From Pelagihabitans sp965238025 (GTDB taxonomy: Bacteria > Bacteroidota > Bacteroidia > Flavobacteriales > Flavobacteriaceae): a stretch of DNA of 64,000 bases. Of the stretch, positions 34,692-43,814 are shown piece after piece. The translations under genes and the position numbers were made by a program. The DNA lies in assembly GCA_965238025.1 (NCBI GenBank), contig OZ250162.1, positions 2,728,001 through 2,792,000 of the forward strand, given 5' to 3'. The notes beneath the pieces are model-generated. The model saw only the letters and a list, made by a program, of their open reading frames with translations. It had not been told where the DNA came from and did no database searches. How positions within the stretch are numbered: the first letter of the stretch is position 1; each line of letters opens with the position of its first letter.

Positions 34692-36026
34692 ATGAACAAC
34701 CAACAAATCATAAAAGACAACCTCGATTATACCTTATTCTCCTGGTCAAAACAAGGTGGATTAAACCCTATAAATGCGTCACATGCCAAAGGTTCGTACG
34801 TATATGACCGGGATGGCAAGAAATACTTGGACTTTTCCTCCCAACTTATGAATGTAAACATCGGTCATGGGGACCAACGGATTACAGAAGCGGTTGCCCA
34901 ACAGATGCGCGAGGTAAGTTATGTGTATCCGGGGATGGCCACCGACGTTAGAGGAAAATTAGGAAAAAAACTTGCCGAGATTACGCCAGGGAACCTTACC
35001 AAAAATTTCTTTACTCTTGGCGGGGCCGAAGCTGTTGAAAATGCCATTAAATTGGCCCGAATATATACGGGGCGACATAAAATCATAACCCACTATAGAT
35101 CCTATCATGGCGCGACTTACGGGGCCATTTCCTCCGGTGGTGACCCAAGAAAATTCCCAGTCGATAGCCAAGCGATGCCGAATGTGGTTCATGTTGAAAA
35201 CCCGTATGCCTATCGCTGTCCATGGAATTCATCTTCCATTGAAGAATGTGGGGAGCGCGCCTTGGCCCATTTAGAGCGCGTGGTAAAATTTGAAAACCCA
35301 GAAAGCATAGCGGCAATTTTGTTTGAGGGGGAATCCGGTTCTTCAGGCTGTATCAAATATCCTCCAATGTATTTAAAAAGGGTTCGTGAATTATGCGATA
35401 AATACGGGATACTCTTAATTGATGATGAAACCATGAGTGGTTTTGGTAGGACAGGAAAAATGTTCGGTATTGATCATCACGATGTAACCCCAGATATCAT
35501 GGTTATGGCAAAAGGCCTAACATCAGGATATTTGCCCTTGGGAGCCATGGCCGTTACCGATACGATTGCCGATTATTTTAATGAGAATCCGATGTTATTG
35601 GGATTAACCTATTCTGCGCATCCGGTTTCTTGCGCGGCGGCCCTTGCGAACCTTACGATTATCGAGGAAGAAAATTTAATCGATAAAGCCGCACAAATGG
35701 GCACTTATATAGAAGCTGAGGTTGAAAAAATGAAAGCCAAACACCCCGCTATAGGGGATTTTAGAAATACGGGCTTATTGGGGTGTATTGAACTTGTTAA
35801 AAATAGAAATACCAAGGAACCTACAACACCTTGGAATGCGAAACCCAACGAAATGGAGGCTACCTTAAAAATGGCCTCAAAAATAAGGGAATTGGGCATG
35901 TTCACCTTTGTTCGGTGGAATTGGATTTTTATCGCTCCACCACTAAACGTTACCAAAGAGGAAGTTGATGAAGGCCTAAAAATAGTATCACAAGTCATAG
36001 CAATAGCGGACGAATATTGTAATTAA
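34692..36026 (+). CDS. Class III omega-aminotransferase, probable beta-alanine aminotransferase
   Basis: The 444-residue PLP-dependent class III aminotransferase has the cofactor lysine Lys274 in MAKGLTSGYLPLG and LLIDDETMSGFGRTG before it. In this operon the predicted reaction is beta-alanine plus a keto acid to malonate semialdehyde. Other omega-amino acids (GABA, beta-aminoisobutyrate from thymine) are possible substrates. The stop is 1 bp from the ATG of the permease gene, so translation is coupled. Confidence 0.92.
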   Translation: MNNQQIIKDNLDYTLFSWSKQGGLNPINASHAKGSYVYDRDGKKYLDFSSQLMNVNIGHGDQRITEAVAQQMREVSYVYPGMATDVRGKLGKKLAEITPGNLTKNFFTLGGAEAVENAIKLARIYTGRHKIITHYRSYHGATYGAISSGGDPRKFPVDSQAMPNVVHVENPYAYRCPWNSSSIEECGERALAHLERVVKFENPESIAAILFEGESGSSGCIKYPPMYLKRVRELCDKYGILLIDDETMSGFGRTGKMFGIDHHDVTPDIMVMAKGLTSGYLPLGAMAVTDTIADYFNENPMLLGLTYSAHPVSCAAALANLTIIEEENLIDKAAQMGTYIEAEVEKMKAKHPAIGDFRNTGLLGCIELVKNRNTKEPTTPWNAKPNEMEATLKMASKIRELGMFTFVRWNWIFIAPPLNVTKEEVDEGLKIVSQVIAIADEYCN

Positions 36027-36027
36027 T

Positions 36028-37707
36028 ATGAATAAGGATATCGTAGAATTACAAGAAGACGTTTCTAATTCATCGCTCTATAGTGAGGATTTGGCACCTG
36101 TACCCTCAAATGAAAGAACCTGGAGTAAATGGCATTTAGCGGCTATTTGGGTAGGTATGGCCGTGTGTATTCCTACTTACCTTTTAGCATCATACATGAT
36201 CAAAACGGGATTGAATTGGTACGAGGCGCTTGTTATTATTGGGCTTGCGAACTTGATTATTACAGTTCCCATGGTACTTAACGGACATGCAGGCGTAAAG
36301 TATGGGATTCCGTTTCCTGTAATTGGCCGTGCGGCCTTCGGGACTAAAGGGGTTCATTTGGCATCTGTGACAAGAGGCATTATAGCCTGCGGTTGGTTTG
36401 GGGTACAAACATGGATTGGAGGCTTGGCCATTTATGCTATTTTTAATGCAATAACGGGCTCAACAGGGGAATTAGGGTTGTCCGTTGGCAAATTTATAGG
36501 TTTCGCCGTCTTTTGGTTTATCAATATGTATTTTATCTGGAAGGGTACCGAAAGCATCAAATGGCTTGAAACTTTTTCGGCACCCATATTAGTTATCATG
36601 GGGATTGCCCTAATCTATTGGAGTTATGCCAAGGCGGACGGTTTTACCGTAGTATTGGACCAGAGTGTGCAATTGGAAAAAACAGCTGCAACAATTACAG
36701 GAAAAGAAGGTAATTACTATCTACATCTAAATTCATTAAAAAATAAGGAAGGAAATCTTAAGGTATCCGAATATCAAATTACGTCTATCGAGAACGGCTC
36801 CTGGGAAACCTTTACAGAAAACCCTATTGCTATTTCGAAAGCGGAGGGTGTGCAGGTGCAATTTAGAAATACAGAGAGAGAAGCACCGGTTTTATCCAGC
36901 GTTGTTACCGCAACAATATTGGATGGGCCTGAAAATTCTGGAAGTAAGCTTTGGAATTATCTCCTTTGGCTAACGGCAATGGTCGGTTTTTGGGCAACAA
37001 TGTCTATAAGTATTGCCGATATCACGCGTTATGCCGCAACCCAGAAAGACCAAATAGCCGGACAATTTATTGGGTTGCCAGCCACCATGATGCTCTACTC
37101 CTTTGTTGGCATTTTTGTAACCTGTGCAGCTGTCATTAACTTTAAGGACGTCTTAATCGCTGATGACGCGCCTTGGGACCCGGTCTCCTTAATTGCAAAA
37201 TTTGAGAATCCAATCGTGGTTGTTGTGGCACAATTGTTTATGATTATTGCTACCTTGAGTACCAATATCGCTGCCAATGTAATTGCACCATCCAACGCAT
37301 TTTCAAATTTATGGCCGAAGCGAATAAGTTTTAAAACAGGAGGAACCATTACGGGAGTCATTGGAATATTGATAATGCCTTGGTGGTTGCTTAATGAGAT
37401 TTCGGGATTTTTGATTTTTGTGAGCGGCTTATTAGGCCCTGTTTTAGGGGTTTTGATCGCTGACTATTATTCGGTGCGGAAAAAAAAATTGGAGCTGGCA
37501 GAATTGTATAAGGAAACAGGTGTTTACGCTTATAACAATACAGGATTTAATAAGGCGGCAATGATAGCTTTATTTGCGGGAGTGTTCTTGGCCCTGATCG
37601 GCTACTGGATTCCTGCGTTAAATTTCCTGTATTCCTTATCTTGGTTTACGGGATTCATCATTTCGTTTGTGTTATACTATATATTAATGAAAAATAACAA
37701 CTCATAA
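36028..37707 (+). CDS. NCS1 nucleobase:cation symporter with large loop insert
   Basis: A 559-residue transporter with the NCS1 core: GLNWYEALVIIGLANLI, GIPFPVIGRAAFG, and after the insert MVGFWATMSISIADITRYA, all close to Mhp1/allantoin-uracil permeases. It is predicted to import uracil, thymine or a related ring. Unusually, about 95 residues (about 208-305, rich in Thr/Asn/Glu) separate helices that are normally joined by a short loop; the insert looks like a small soluble beta-rich domain. Its last codons overlap a direct repeat found before the next gene. Confidence 0.9.
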   Translation: MNKDIVELQEDVSNSSLYSEDLAPVPSNERTWSKWHLAAIWVGMAVCIPTYLLASYMIKTGLNWYEALVIIGLANLIITVPMVLNGHAGVKYGIPFPVIGRAAFGTKGVHLASVTRGIIACGWFGVQTWIGGLAIYAIFNAITGSTGELGLSVGKFIGFAVFWFINMYFIWKGTESIKWLETFSAPILVIMGIALIYWSYAKADGFTVVLDQSVQLEKTAATITGKEGNYYLHLNSLKNKEGNLKVSEYQITSIENGSWETFTENPIAISKAEGVQVQFRNTEREAPVLSSVVTATILDGPENSGSKLWNYLLWLTAMVGFWATMSISIADITRYAATQKDQIAGQFIGLPATMMLYSFVGIFVTCAAVINFKDVLIADDAPWDPVSLIAKFENPIVVVVAQLFMIIATLSTNIAANVIAPSNAFSNLWPKRISFKTGGTITGVIGILIMPWWLLNEISGFLIFVSGLLGPVLGVLIADYYSVRKKKLELAELYKETGVYAYNNTGFNKAAMIALFAGVFLALIGYWIPALNFLYSLSWFTGFIISFVLYYILMKNNNS

Positions 37708-37722
37708 CCTAAAACTCATAAC
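37699..37722 (+). repeat. Direct repeat AACTCATAAC between permease and dihydropyrimidinase
   Basis: AACTCATAAC occurs at 37699-37708 (spanning the permease stop codon) and again at 37713-37722. The word resembles the flanks of cassette 2 (TAACTC, ATGAGTT). It could be the scar of a lost cassette; that is inference. Confidence 0.55.
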
Positions 37723-37731
37723 TAGAATAGA

Positions 37732-39117
37732 ATGTCGATTTTAATAAAAAATGGTCGGGTAACAACAGCTTCTGAAAGTTATATCGCCGATGTTTATACC
37801 GAAGGTGAAAAAATTGTTGCTATCGGAAAAAATTTGGAATACAAAGCCGATAAGGTAATCGATGCAACTGATAAACTGGTGTTTCCGGGTGGAATCGACC
37901 CTCATGTGCATTTGGATATGCCTTTTATGGGAACGTATTCCAGTGACGATTATGAGACAGGAACAAGAGCCGCATTGCATGGGGGTACTACCATGGTCAT
38001 CGATTTTATCCTTCAAACCCAAGGCGATTCGTTACACAATGCCTTAACAACTTGGCAAGGGAAATCAAAGGGAAAAGCAATTGGTGATTACTCCTATCAT
38101 ATGGCCGTGACCGATTTTAATGATGATGTAGCGAAAGAAGTGGCCCAGATGATCGAAGAGGAAGGCATTTCGTCCTTTAAGACCTTCATGGCCTATAAAG
38201 GCGCCCTGATGATCGATGATGGACAAATGGTGCAACTCATGAAAGTGGTTAAAAAGCATGGAGGTTTGGTTACCGTTCATGCCACCAATGGCGATATGAT
38301 CGATTCTTTAATTGCTAAAAATAGGGCGCTCGGGAATCTATCTCCCTTATATCATTATTTATCCCAACCCGAAGTGACGGAGGCCGAAGCCTCGGCCCGT
38401 TTTGCCGACATGTTGCATTATACGGATTGCCCGGGTTATATTGTACATATGACCTGTGAAGGAGCCTTAAATGCGGTTCGCAAAGCAACACAACGGAATC
38501 AGAAAGTATTTGTAGAAACCTGCACGCAATACCTTGTATTGGATGCATCGCTCTATGAAAAAGATTTTGAAGGAGCCAAATGGGTAATGAGTCCGCCTTT
38601 GCGGGAAAAGAAAGACCAAGTAGCTTTATGGTCGGGAATAAATCAAGGTTTGGTGCAGGTAGTAGGTACCGATCACTGCCCGTTTATGTGGGAGCAAAAG
38701 AAAATGGGAAAGGATGATTTTTCAAAAATCCCCAATGGGCATCCAGCCATCGAACATCGTATGGAATTGCTATATTCCGAAGGGGTTCACAAGGACAGAA
38801 TATCCCTGACCAAATATGTCGAGGTAAGCTCGACCAATGCGGCTAAAATCTTCGGTATGTATCCAAGAAAGGGTACGATTGCCATTGGTAGTGACGCAGA
38901 TATCGTCATATTCGACCCTAAAAAAGAACACACCATTTCTGTGGAAACACACCATATGAATTGTGATTATTCCGGATATGAAGGCCAAAAAGTAACGGGA
39001 AAAACAGAAACTGTTATTTTAAGGGGACAGGTGGCGATTGAAAATGAAAAATGTCTTTTAAATGCTGGTCACGGACAGTTTATTCCAAGAGGTAAAACCT
39101 CAAAAACAGTTATATAG
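37732..39117 (+). CDS. Dihydropyrimidinase (hydantoinase)
   Basis: The 461-residue amidohydrolase opens dihydrouracil or dihydrothymine to N-carbamoyl-beta-amino acids. The binuclear zinc motif is DPHVHLDMP (His58, His60), the carbamylated lysine Lys150 in SSFKTFMAYKG, and further metal/substrate motifs are VHATNGD, VHMTCEG and VGTDHCPF. It is slightly short compared with the usual 470-500 residues but complete. Confidence 0.94.
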   Translation: MSILIKNGRVTTASESYIADVYTEGEKIVAIGKNLEYKADKVIDATDKLVFPGGIDPHVHLDMPFMGTYSSDDYETGTRAALHGGTTMVIDFILQTQGDSLHNALTTWQGKSKGKAIGDYSYHMAVTDFNDDVAKEVAQMIEEEGISSFKTFMAYKGALMIDDGQMVQLMKVVKKHGGLVTVHATNGDMIDSLIAKNRALGNLSPLYHYLSQPEVTEAEASARFADMLHYTDCPGYIVHMTCEGALNAVRKATQRNQKVFVETCTQYLVLDASLYEKDFEGAKWVMSPPLREKKDQVALWSGINQGLVQVVGTDHCPFMWEQKKMGKDDFSKIPNGHPAIEHRMELLYSEGVHKDRISLTKYVEVSSTNAAKIFGMYPRKGTIAIGSDADIVIFDPKKEHTISVETHHMNCDYSGYEGQKVTGKTETVILRGQVAIENEKCLLNAGHGQFIPRGKTSKTVI

Positions 39118-39122
39118 TTAAG

Positions 39123-39535
39123 AATTATGAGTTCGGAGTTAAAAAAGGGTAAAGTTGAAAATAAAAGTATAATTGCTGATAAAACTTATGTCTTCGCTCT
39201 TCTAATTATTTCAATTTATAAAGAACTCAAAACTCAAAATGAATTTATTCTTTCTAAGCAAATTCTGAGATCAGGAACTTCGATCGGGGCAAATGTAAAT
39301 GAGGCTATTTCTGCAGAATCAAAGAAAGATTTTGTCCATAAATTAGGAATTTCTTTGAAAGAAGCCCGAGAAACTAAATATTGGTTGAATTTATTAAAGG
39401 ATAGTGACTATATTAATAATAAAATGTTTTTTAAATCAAATGAAGATTGCGAAGAGTTGATTAAGATTTTGAGTAGTATTATTTTAACTACCAAGCAACG
39501 CTATTTAAATAACTCTTAACTCAGAACTACTAATT
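39123..39535 (+). repeat. Terminal inverted repeats around four-helix cassette 2
   Basis: AATTATGAGTTCGGAGTTA (39123-39141, containing the cassette start codon) and TAACTCAGAACTACTAATT (39517-39535, containing its stop codon) are complementary at 16 of 19 positions. The pair defines a unit of 413 bp that is almost exactly the ORF. Confidence 0.75.
39127..39519 (+). CDS. Four-helix-bundle protein (23S rRNA intervening-sequence type), copy 2
   Basis: A 130-residue family member with SKQILRSGTSIGANVNEAISAESKKDF and KLGISLKEARETKYWLNLL split over two helices. It is clearly a different branch from copy 1. It sits between dihydropyrimidinase and beta-ureidopropionase genes, 9 bp after the former. 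Start and stop codons lie inside near-perfect inverted repeats, which suggests a compact cassette or an RNA stem. Confidence 0.88.
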   Translation: MSSELKKGKVENKSIIADKTYVFALLIISIYKELKTQNEFILSKQILRSGTSIGANVNEAISAESKKDFVHKLGISLKEARETKYWLNLLKDSDYINNKMFFKSNEDCEELIKILSSIILTTKQRYLNNS

Positions 39536-39550
39536 CAGAATTCTCAAATT

Positions 39551-40417
39551 ATGCCAAGAAAAGTAAAATCAGGATTGATACAAATGAGCCTTCCCATGAC
39601 CGAAGGAGAAGGAACCATTAAAGAAATTATGGAAGCCATGTACGATAAGCATATTCCATATATTGAAGAAGCAGGACGACAGGGGGTGCAAATATTATGC
39701 TTACAAGAAATTTTTAATACCCCATATTTTTGCCCTGGGCAAGATCGTAAATGGTATGCTTCTGCGGAAACTGTACCAGGACCGACCACAGAGAAAATGC
39801 AGGTCTTGGCTAAAAAACATGATATGGTGATTATAGTGCCTATCTATGAAAAAGAGCAGGCAGGTGTACTATATAATACGGCAGCGGTTATCGATGCTGA
39901 CGGGACTTATCTAGGAAAGTACCGAAAAAATCATATTCCCCATACAACAGGGTTTTGGGAGAAGTTTTTCTTTAAGCCGGGTAACTTGGGTTATCCAGTT
40001 TTCCAAACGAAGTACGCCAAAGTAGGGGTCTATATCTGCTATGACAGGCATTTTCCTGATGGAGCGAGGGCTTTGGGCCTAAATGGGGCAGAAATTGTTT
40101 ATAACCCTTCTGCGACTGTAGCGGGGTTAAGTGAATATTTATGGAAATTGGAGCAGCCAGCACATGCTGCTGCCAACGGATATTTTATGGGATGTATTAA
40201 TCGCGTAGGGGAGGAGAAACCTTGGAATTTAGGTAAATTTTATGGGCAATCGTATTTTGTGAATCCTCGTGGACAGATTTTTGCCGAGGCGTCCCGCGAT
40301 GATGATGAATTATTGGTTGCCGAATTCGATTTAGATTTAATAGAAGAGGTGCGTTCAACTTGGCAGTTTTTTAGGGACCGGAGGCCCGAAACCTATGGCA
40401 GGCTCACTGAACTATAA
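39551..40417 (+). CDS. Beta-ureidopropionase (N-carbamoyl-beta-alanine amidohydrolase)
   Basis: The 288-residue nitrilase-superfamily amidohydrolase releases beta-alanine, CO2 and ammonia from N-carbamoyl-beta-alanine. The Glu-Lys-Cys triad is visible: PIYEKE, GKYRKNHIPH and YICYDRHFPDG (Cys163). N-carbamoylputrescine amidase (AguB) is a close relative, but context favours the pyrimidine step. Confidence 0.92.
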   Translation: MPRKVKSGLIQMSLPMTEGEGTIKEIMEAMYDKHIPYIEEAGRQGVQILCLQEIFNTPYFCPGQDRKWYASAETVPGPTTEKMQVLAKKHDMVIIVPIYEKEQAGVLYNTAAVIDADGTYLGKYRKNHIPHTTGFWEKFFFKPGNLGYPVFQTKYAKVGVYICYDRHFPDGARALGLNGAEIVYNPSATVAGLSEYLWKLEQPAHAAANGYFMGCINRVGEEKPWNLGKFYGQSYFVNPRGQIFAEASRDDDELLVAEFDLDLIEEVRSTWQFFRDRRPETYGRLTEL

Positions 40418-40455
40418 ACAGTATTTCGTAAAGGGTAGCTAATATATGAACGTTA

Positions 40456-40554
40456 ATGCATAATTATAAAAAATTAGAGGTATGGAAAGAATCGGTCGAT
40501 TTAGTTACTGATATATACTTATTGACGGATAGCTTTCCAGAAAAAGATTTATAG
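40456..40554 (+). pseudogene. Truncated four-helix-bundle gene, copy 3
   Basis: A 32-codon frame reads MHNYKKLEVWKESVDLVTDI and ends with a stop after FPEKDL, exactly where family members continue with the second helix. It is the N-terminal quarter of a PF05635-type protein cut short. It lies in the gap between the beta-ureidopropionase and preT genes, the third such gap of the operon that holds a member of this family. The remaining 62 bp to preT contain no further homologous sequence that I can see. Confidence 0.8.
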
Positions 40555-40616
40555 TTTAATAAAATCATTAAAGTAATAGTACCAGATACTATTTACCAAA
40601 TACATGATACTTATCT

Positions 40617-41939
40617 ATGGCAGAATATAAAAGACCAGCTTCCGAAGCGGAATTCAAAAAGAATTTCAAGCAGAAAAAACCATTGATGAACGATACCGAA
40701 GCGTATTATGAAAGTTCTCGATGTTTGTTCTGCTATGATGCCCCGTGTATACAGGCGTGTCCGACAGGCATTGATATACCATTGTTTATCAAGCAAATAC
40801 ATACTGACAATGTAACTGGAGCTTCAAAAACTATTTTCGATTCGAATTGGCTTGGTAATGCCTGCGGTGTGGTTTGCCCAACTGGGGTTTTGTGCGAAGG
40901 TGCCTGTGTGTATAATCATCAAGATGTGACCCCGATTCAAATAGGGAGGCTTCAAAATTATGCCACCAATAAAACCATAGCTGCAGACAGACAACTTTTT
41001 AAAGTTGGAGCTTCTACTGGAAAAAAAATAGCTGTTATCGGTGCTGGTCCGGCAGGAATTGCCTGTGCATGCGAAGCCAGAACCTTAGGGTATGAGGTAG
41101 ATATCTATGAAGCCAAGGAAAAACCCTCAGGCTTAACGGTTTATGGTATTGCACCTTATAAAATCACCAATGAAGAAGTGCTAAAAGAGATTGCCTATTT
41201 AGAGAATCAACTTGGGTTTACTATTATCTATAATTCGGCAATTACCTCAAAGGAACAATTGAAAGCCTTGGAAGCGAAGTACGATGCTATTTTCTTAGGG
41301 GTTGGCTTAGGTCAAACCCGTAAATTAGAGCTGGAAGGGGAAAATATAAAAGGCGTTATTGGCGCTGTTGAATTTATTGAAGAACTGCGAATGAAACAAC
41401 ATCAAATTTCCGTTCCGGACAAAGTAGTTGTCATAGGGGGCGGAAATACGGCTATGGATGCCGCTTCAGAATCGGCCAGGATGGGTGCTAGAAAAACGGT
41501 ACTGGTATATCGAAATTCAAAAGAGAGAATGGGCGCTTACGGATTTGAATATGATTTGGCGATTAGTTCTGGGGTTGACAGCCTTTTTAATGCCACACCC
41601 ACTGAAATCATTGGCAATAAGCAAGTAGAAGGTGTAAAATTTCAAAAAACGGAATCGGTCGATGGCCAGTTAAAAACAATAGCAGGCAGTGAATTTATCA
41701 TTGCCTGCGATATGGTTATCAAGGCCACCGGACAAGCAAAACAAGGTCATTTGTATGATTTGATAGAAGGACTAGGTATTGACAATAAGACAAGAATAGA
41801 AACCAACGATGCGTTTCAAACGTCTAATCCAAAGTATTTTGCTGGGGGCGACGCGATAAATGGAGGTGCCGAGGTGGTAAATGCCGCTTATGACGGTAAA
41901 ATGGCTGCTCAGGGCATTCATAATTGGTTGAATAAATAA
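40617..41939 (+). CDS. preT: Dihydropyrimidine dehydrogenase subunit PreT
   Basis: The 440-residue FAD/NAD(P)-binding protein of the glutamate-synthase small-subunit type has N-terminal iron-sulfur cysteines SRCLFCYDAPCIQACPTG (Cys36, 39, 44, 48) and a second set in CGVVCPTGVLCEGAC, the FAD fold GAGPAGIACA, and the NAD(P) fold VVIGGGNTAMDAA. It passes electrons between NAD(P)H and PreA for reduction of uracil or thymine in the first step of the pathway. It precedes preA by 9 bp. Confidence 0.95.
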   Translation: MAEYKRPASEAEFKKNFKQKKPLMNDTEAYYESSRCLFCYDAPCIQACPTGIDIPLFIKQIHTDNVTGASKTIFDSNWLGNACGVVCPTGVLCEGACVYNHQDVTPIQIGRLQNYATNKTIAADRQLFKVGASTGKKIAVIGAGPAGIACACEARTLGYEVDIYEAKEKPSGLTVYGIAPYKITNEEVLKEIAYLENQLGFTIIYNSAITSKEQLKALEAKYDAIFLGVGLGQTRKLELEGENIKGVIGAVEFIEELRMKQHQISVPDKVVVIGGGNTAMDAASESARMGARKTVLVYRNSKERMGAYGFEYDLAISSGVDSLFNATPTEIIGNKQVEGVKFQKTESVDGQLKTIAGSEFIIACDMVIKATGQAKQGHLYDLIEGLGIDNKTRIETNDAFQTSNPKYFAGGDAINGGAEVVNAAYDGKMAAQGIHNWLNK

Positions 41940-41948
41940 GAAAATGAC

Positions 41949-43280
41949 ATGGTAGATTTATCGATAGATTTTGCGGGTATTAAAGCACCGAATCCGTTCT
42001 GGTTGGCATCGGCCCCACCAACAAATTCGGGCTATCAAATAATGAAGGCCTTTGAAGCGGGCTGGGGGGGAGCTGTTTGGAAAACACTTGGAGTTCCTGT
42101 CGTGAACGTTTCTAGCCGCTATGGTTCCGTAAATTACAGGAATACCAGAATGATGGGTTTCAACAATATAGAATTGATTACAGATAGGCCATTGGCGGAT
42201 AATCTTCGGGAGATCGAAGAGGTGAAAAAATATTTTCCTGACCATGCTGTTATTGCCTCCTTAATGGTAGAAACCAAGGCGGAATGGGAACAAATTATAA
42301 AGGATGTAGAAAATGCCGGGGCCGATGGTATAGAATTGAATTTTGGTTGTCCACATGGTATGTGTGAACGTGGTATGGGATCAGCTGTTGGTCAAGAACC
42401 GGAAGTTTTGAAAACCATTGTGGGTTGGGTAATGGAGGCTGCGAATATTCCTGTAATTACCAAACTAACACCAAACATATCGGAAATTATAGACCCTGGC
42501 CTGGCTGCTTATCAAGGAGGCTCGGACGCTATTTCACTTATTAATACCATCAAGAGTATTGTGGGAATCGACCTTGACACTTTTGCACCACTTCCGATTG
42601 TAGATGGAAAAGGAACTAATGGAGGGTATTGTGGCCCAGCAGTCAAGCCAATTGCAATGAACATGATAAAAGACCTGGCGCAACACCCGGAAATTTCAAA
42701 AATACCGATCTCCGGTATTGGCGGGGTAGAAACGTGGCGTGATGTGGTTGAGTTTATTTTGCTTGGTGCTACCTCTGTACAGGTTTGTACGGCCGTAATG
42801 CACTATGGTTTCGGAATTGTTCGTGAAATGGAAGCCGGGCTACGCCAATTCATGGAAGAAAAAAATTATAATACCATTTACGACTTTGCAGGAAAGGCAC
42901 TGCCAAATGTTACCGAGTGGAAACATTTGAATTTAAAACATAAGGTAGTCGCAGAAATAAATCCCGACAAATGTATAGGATGCGAATTATGTTATATCTC
43001 TTGTGATGATGGAGCCCATCAGGCCATTTCCCTTTCCGAAGACCGTACGAACAGGATTCCTAGTATTATTGAAGAGAATTGCGTTGGTTGCAATCTATGC
43101 TCCCTCGTTTGCCCTGTTGAAGATTGTATAACCATGGTTAAAAAGGACGATGGCACTCAAAACCTAACATGGAATGAACGTACCTTAAATGACGATATTC
43201 CCACTACCTTTGATGATGATCGTGCTGGCGGAAAAGGGCACTATGTTCCCGAACCGACAAAAGCATTGAAAGGGAAATAA
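41949..43280 (+). CDS. preA: Dihydropyrimidine dehydrogenase subunit PreA
   Basis: The 443-residue protein has an FMN-binding TIM barrel like dihydroorotate dehydrogenase (about 1-310; LNFGCPHGMCERGMG, and ISGIGGV) and a C-terminal two-cluster ferredoxin domain (CIGCELCYISC, CVGCNLCSLVCP). It reduces uracil/thymine to the 5,6-dihydro form together with PreT. The ATG at 41949 is used; another ATG at 41944 is out of frame. It is the last gene of the operon. Confidence 0.95.
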   Translation: MVDLSIDFAGIKAPNPFWLASAPPTNSGYQIMKAFEAGWGGAVWKTLGVPVVNVSSRYGSVNYRNTRMMGFNNIELITDRPLADNLREIEEVKKYFPDHAVIASLMVETKAEWEQIIKDVENAGADGIELNFGCPHGMCERGMGSAVGQEPEVLKTIVGWVMEAANIPVITKLTPNISEIIDPGLAAYQGGSDAISLINTIKSIVGIDLDTFAPLPIVDGKGTNGGYCGPAVKPIAMNMIKDLAQHPEISKIPISGIGGVETWRDVVEFILLGATSVQVCTAVMHYGFGIVREMEAGLRQFMEEKNYNTIYDFAGKALPNVTEWKHLNLKHKVVAEINPDKCIGCELCYISCDDGAHQAISLSEDRTNRIPSIIEENCVGCNLCSLVCPVEDCITMVKKDDGTQNLTWNERTLNDDIPTTFDDDRAGGKGHYVPEPTKALKGK

Positions 43281-43282
43281 CA

Positions 43283-43310
43283 AGGGCCTACTTGGCCTTA
43301 GGTCGTTTTT
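43283..43310 (+). terminator. Weak terminator after preA
   Basis: A GC-rich hairpin AGGGCC-TACTT-GGCCTT (one G-T pair) lies 3 bp after the preA stop. Five T residues follow after a 6-nt gap. It is a plausible but not strong terminator. Confidence 0.5.
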
Positions 43311-43814
43311 CAGTACTGCCCAGGTTAAACGGTTAGTTGATTAGCTTTGAATACAATATAGCATTTGATTCGCAATACCACTGTATATCAAGTGAATTAG
43401 AACATATTTGAAATACCCCACATGAATCACTTTACCTTAAATATTAGGCGATAAGCCTGTTAAAGGCATTAAAAAAAACTCATATTACTTGGTTTATTGT
43501 CGATGAACGGTAGCTAAAAGGATATTTACGCCTTTTAACCGATATTTTTTAACATTTACGACCATACGTCTAATTTCGTTTTAAAATTTGATAATAATTA
43601 ACCGGTGCCAAAATCAAAATGGGCGTACTAACCGACTGGGGAACCAATAAAAAATAAATGATTGATTTTTAACGAAAAATTTAATTTTTCTCCCCGATCA
43701 GAGTATATTTCCGTCTTGAAAATATGGTGCTTATTTGGCCAGTTTAGAATGTTGTTAGCGGCCTCGTTTAATCATAATTTTTTACTTTAAATAAGTCGTT
43801 TTAAGACCTTTATA
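43311..43814 (+). promoter_or_regulatory. Leader region of the exopolysaccharide operon
   Basis: About 500 bp without a gene. A small hairpin AGGC-GATA-AGCCT lies near 43447. At 43508-43550 a two-tier stem (CGGT and AAAAGG pairing with CCTTTT and ACCG) is followed directly by six T residues and looks like an intrinsic terminator 265 bp before the first gene. It could act as an attenuator for the EPS operon. No perfect -7 box was found. Confidence 0.45.
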
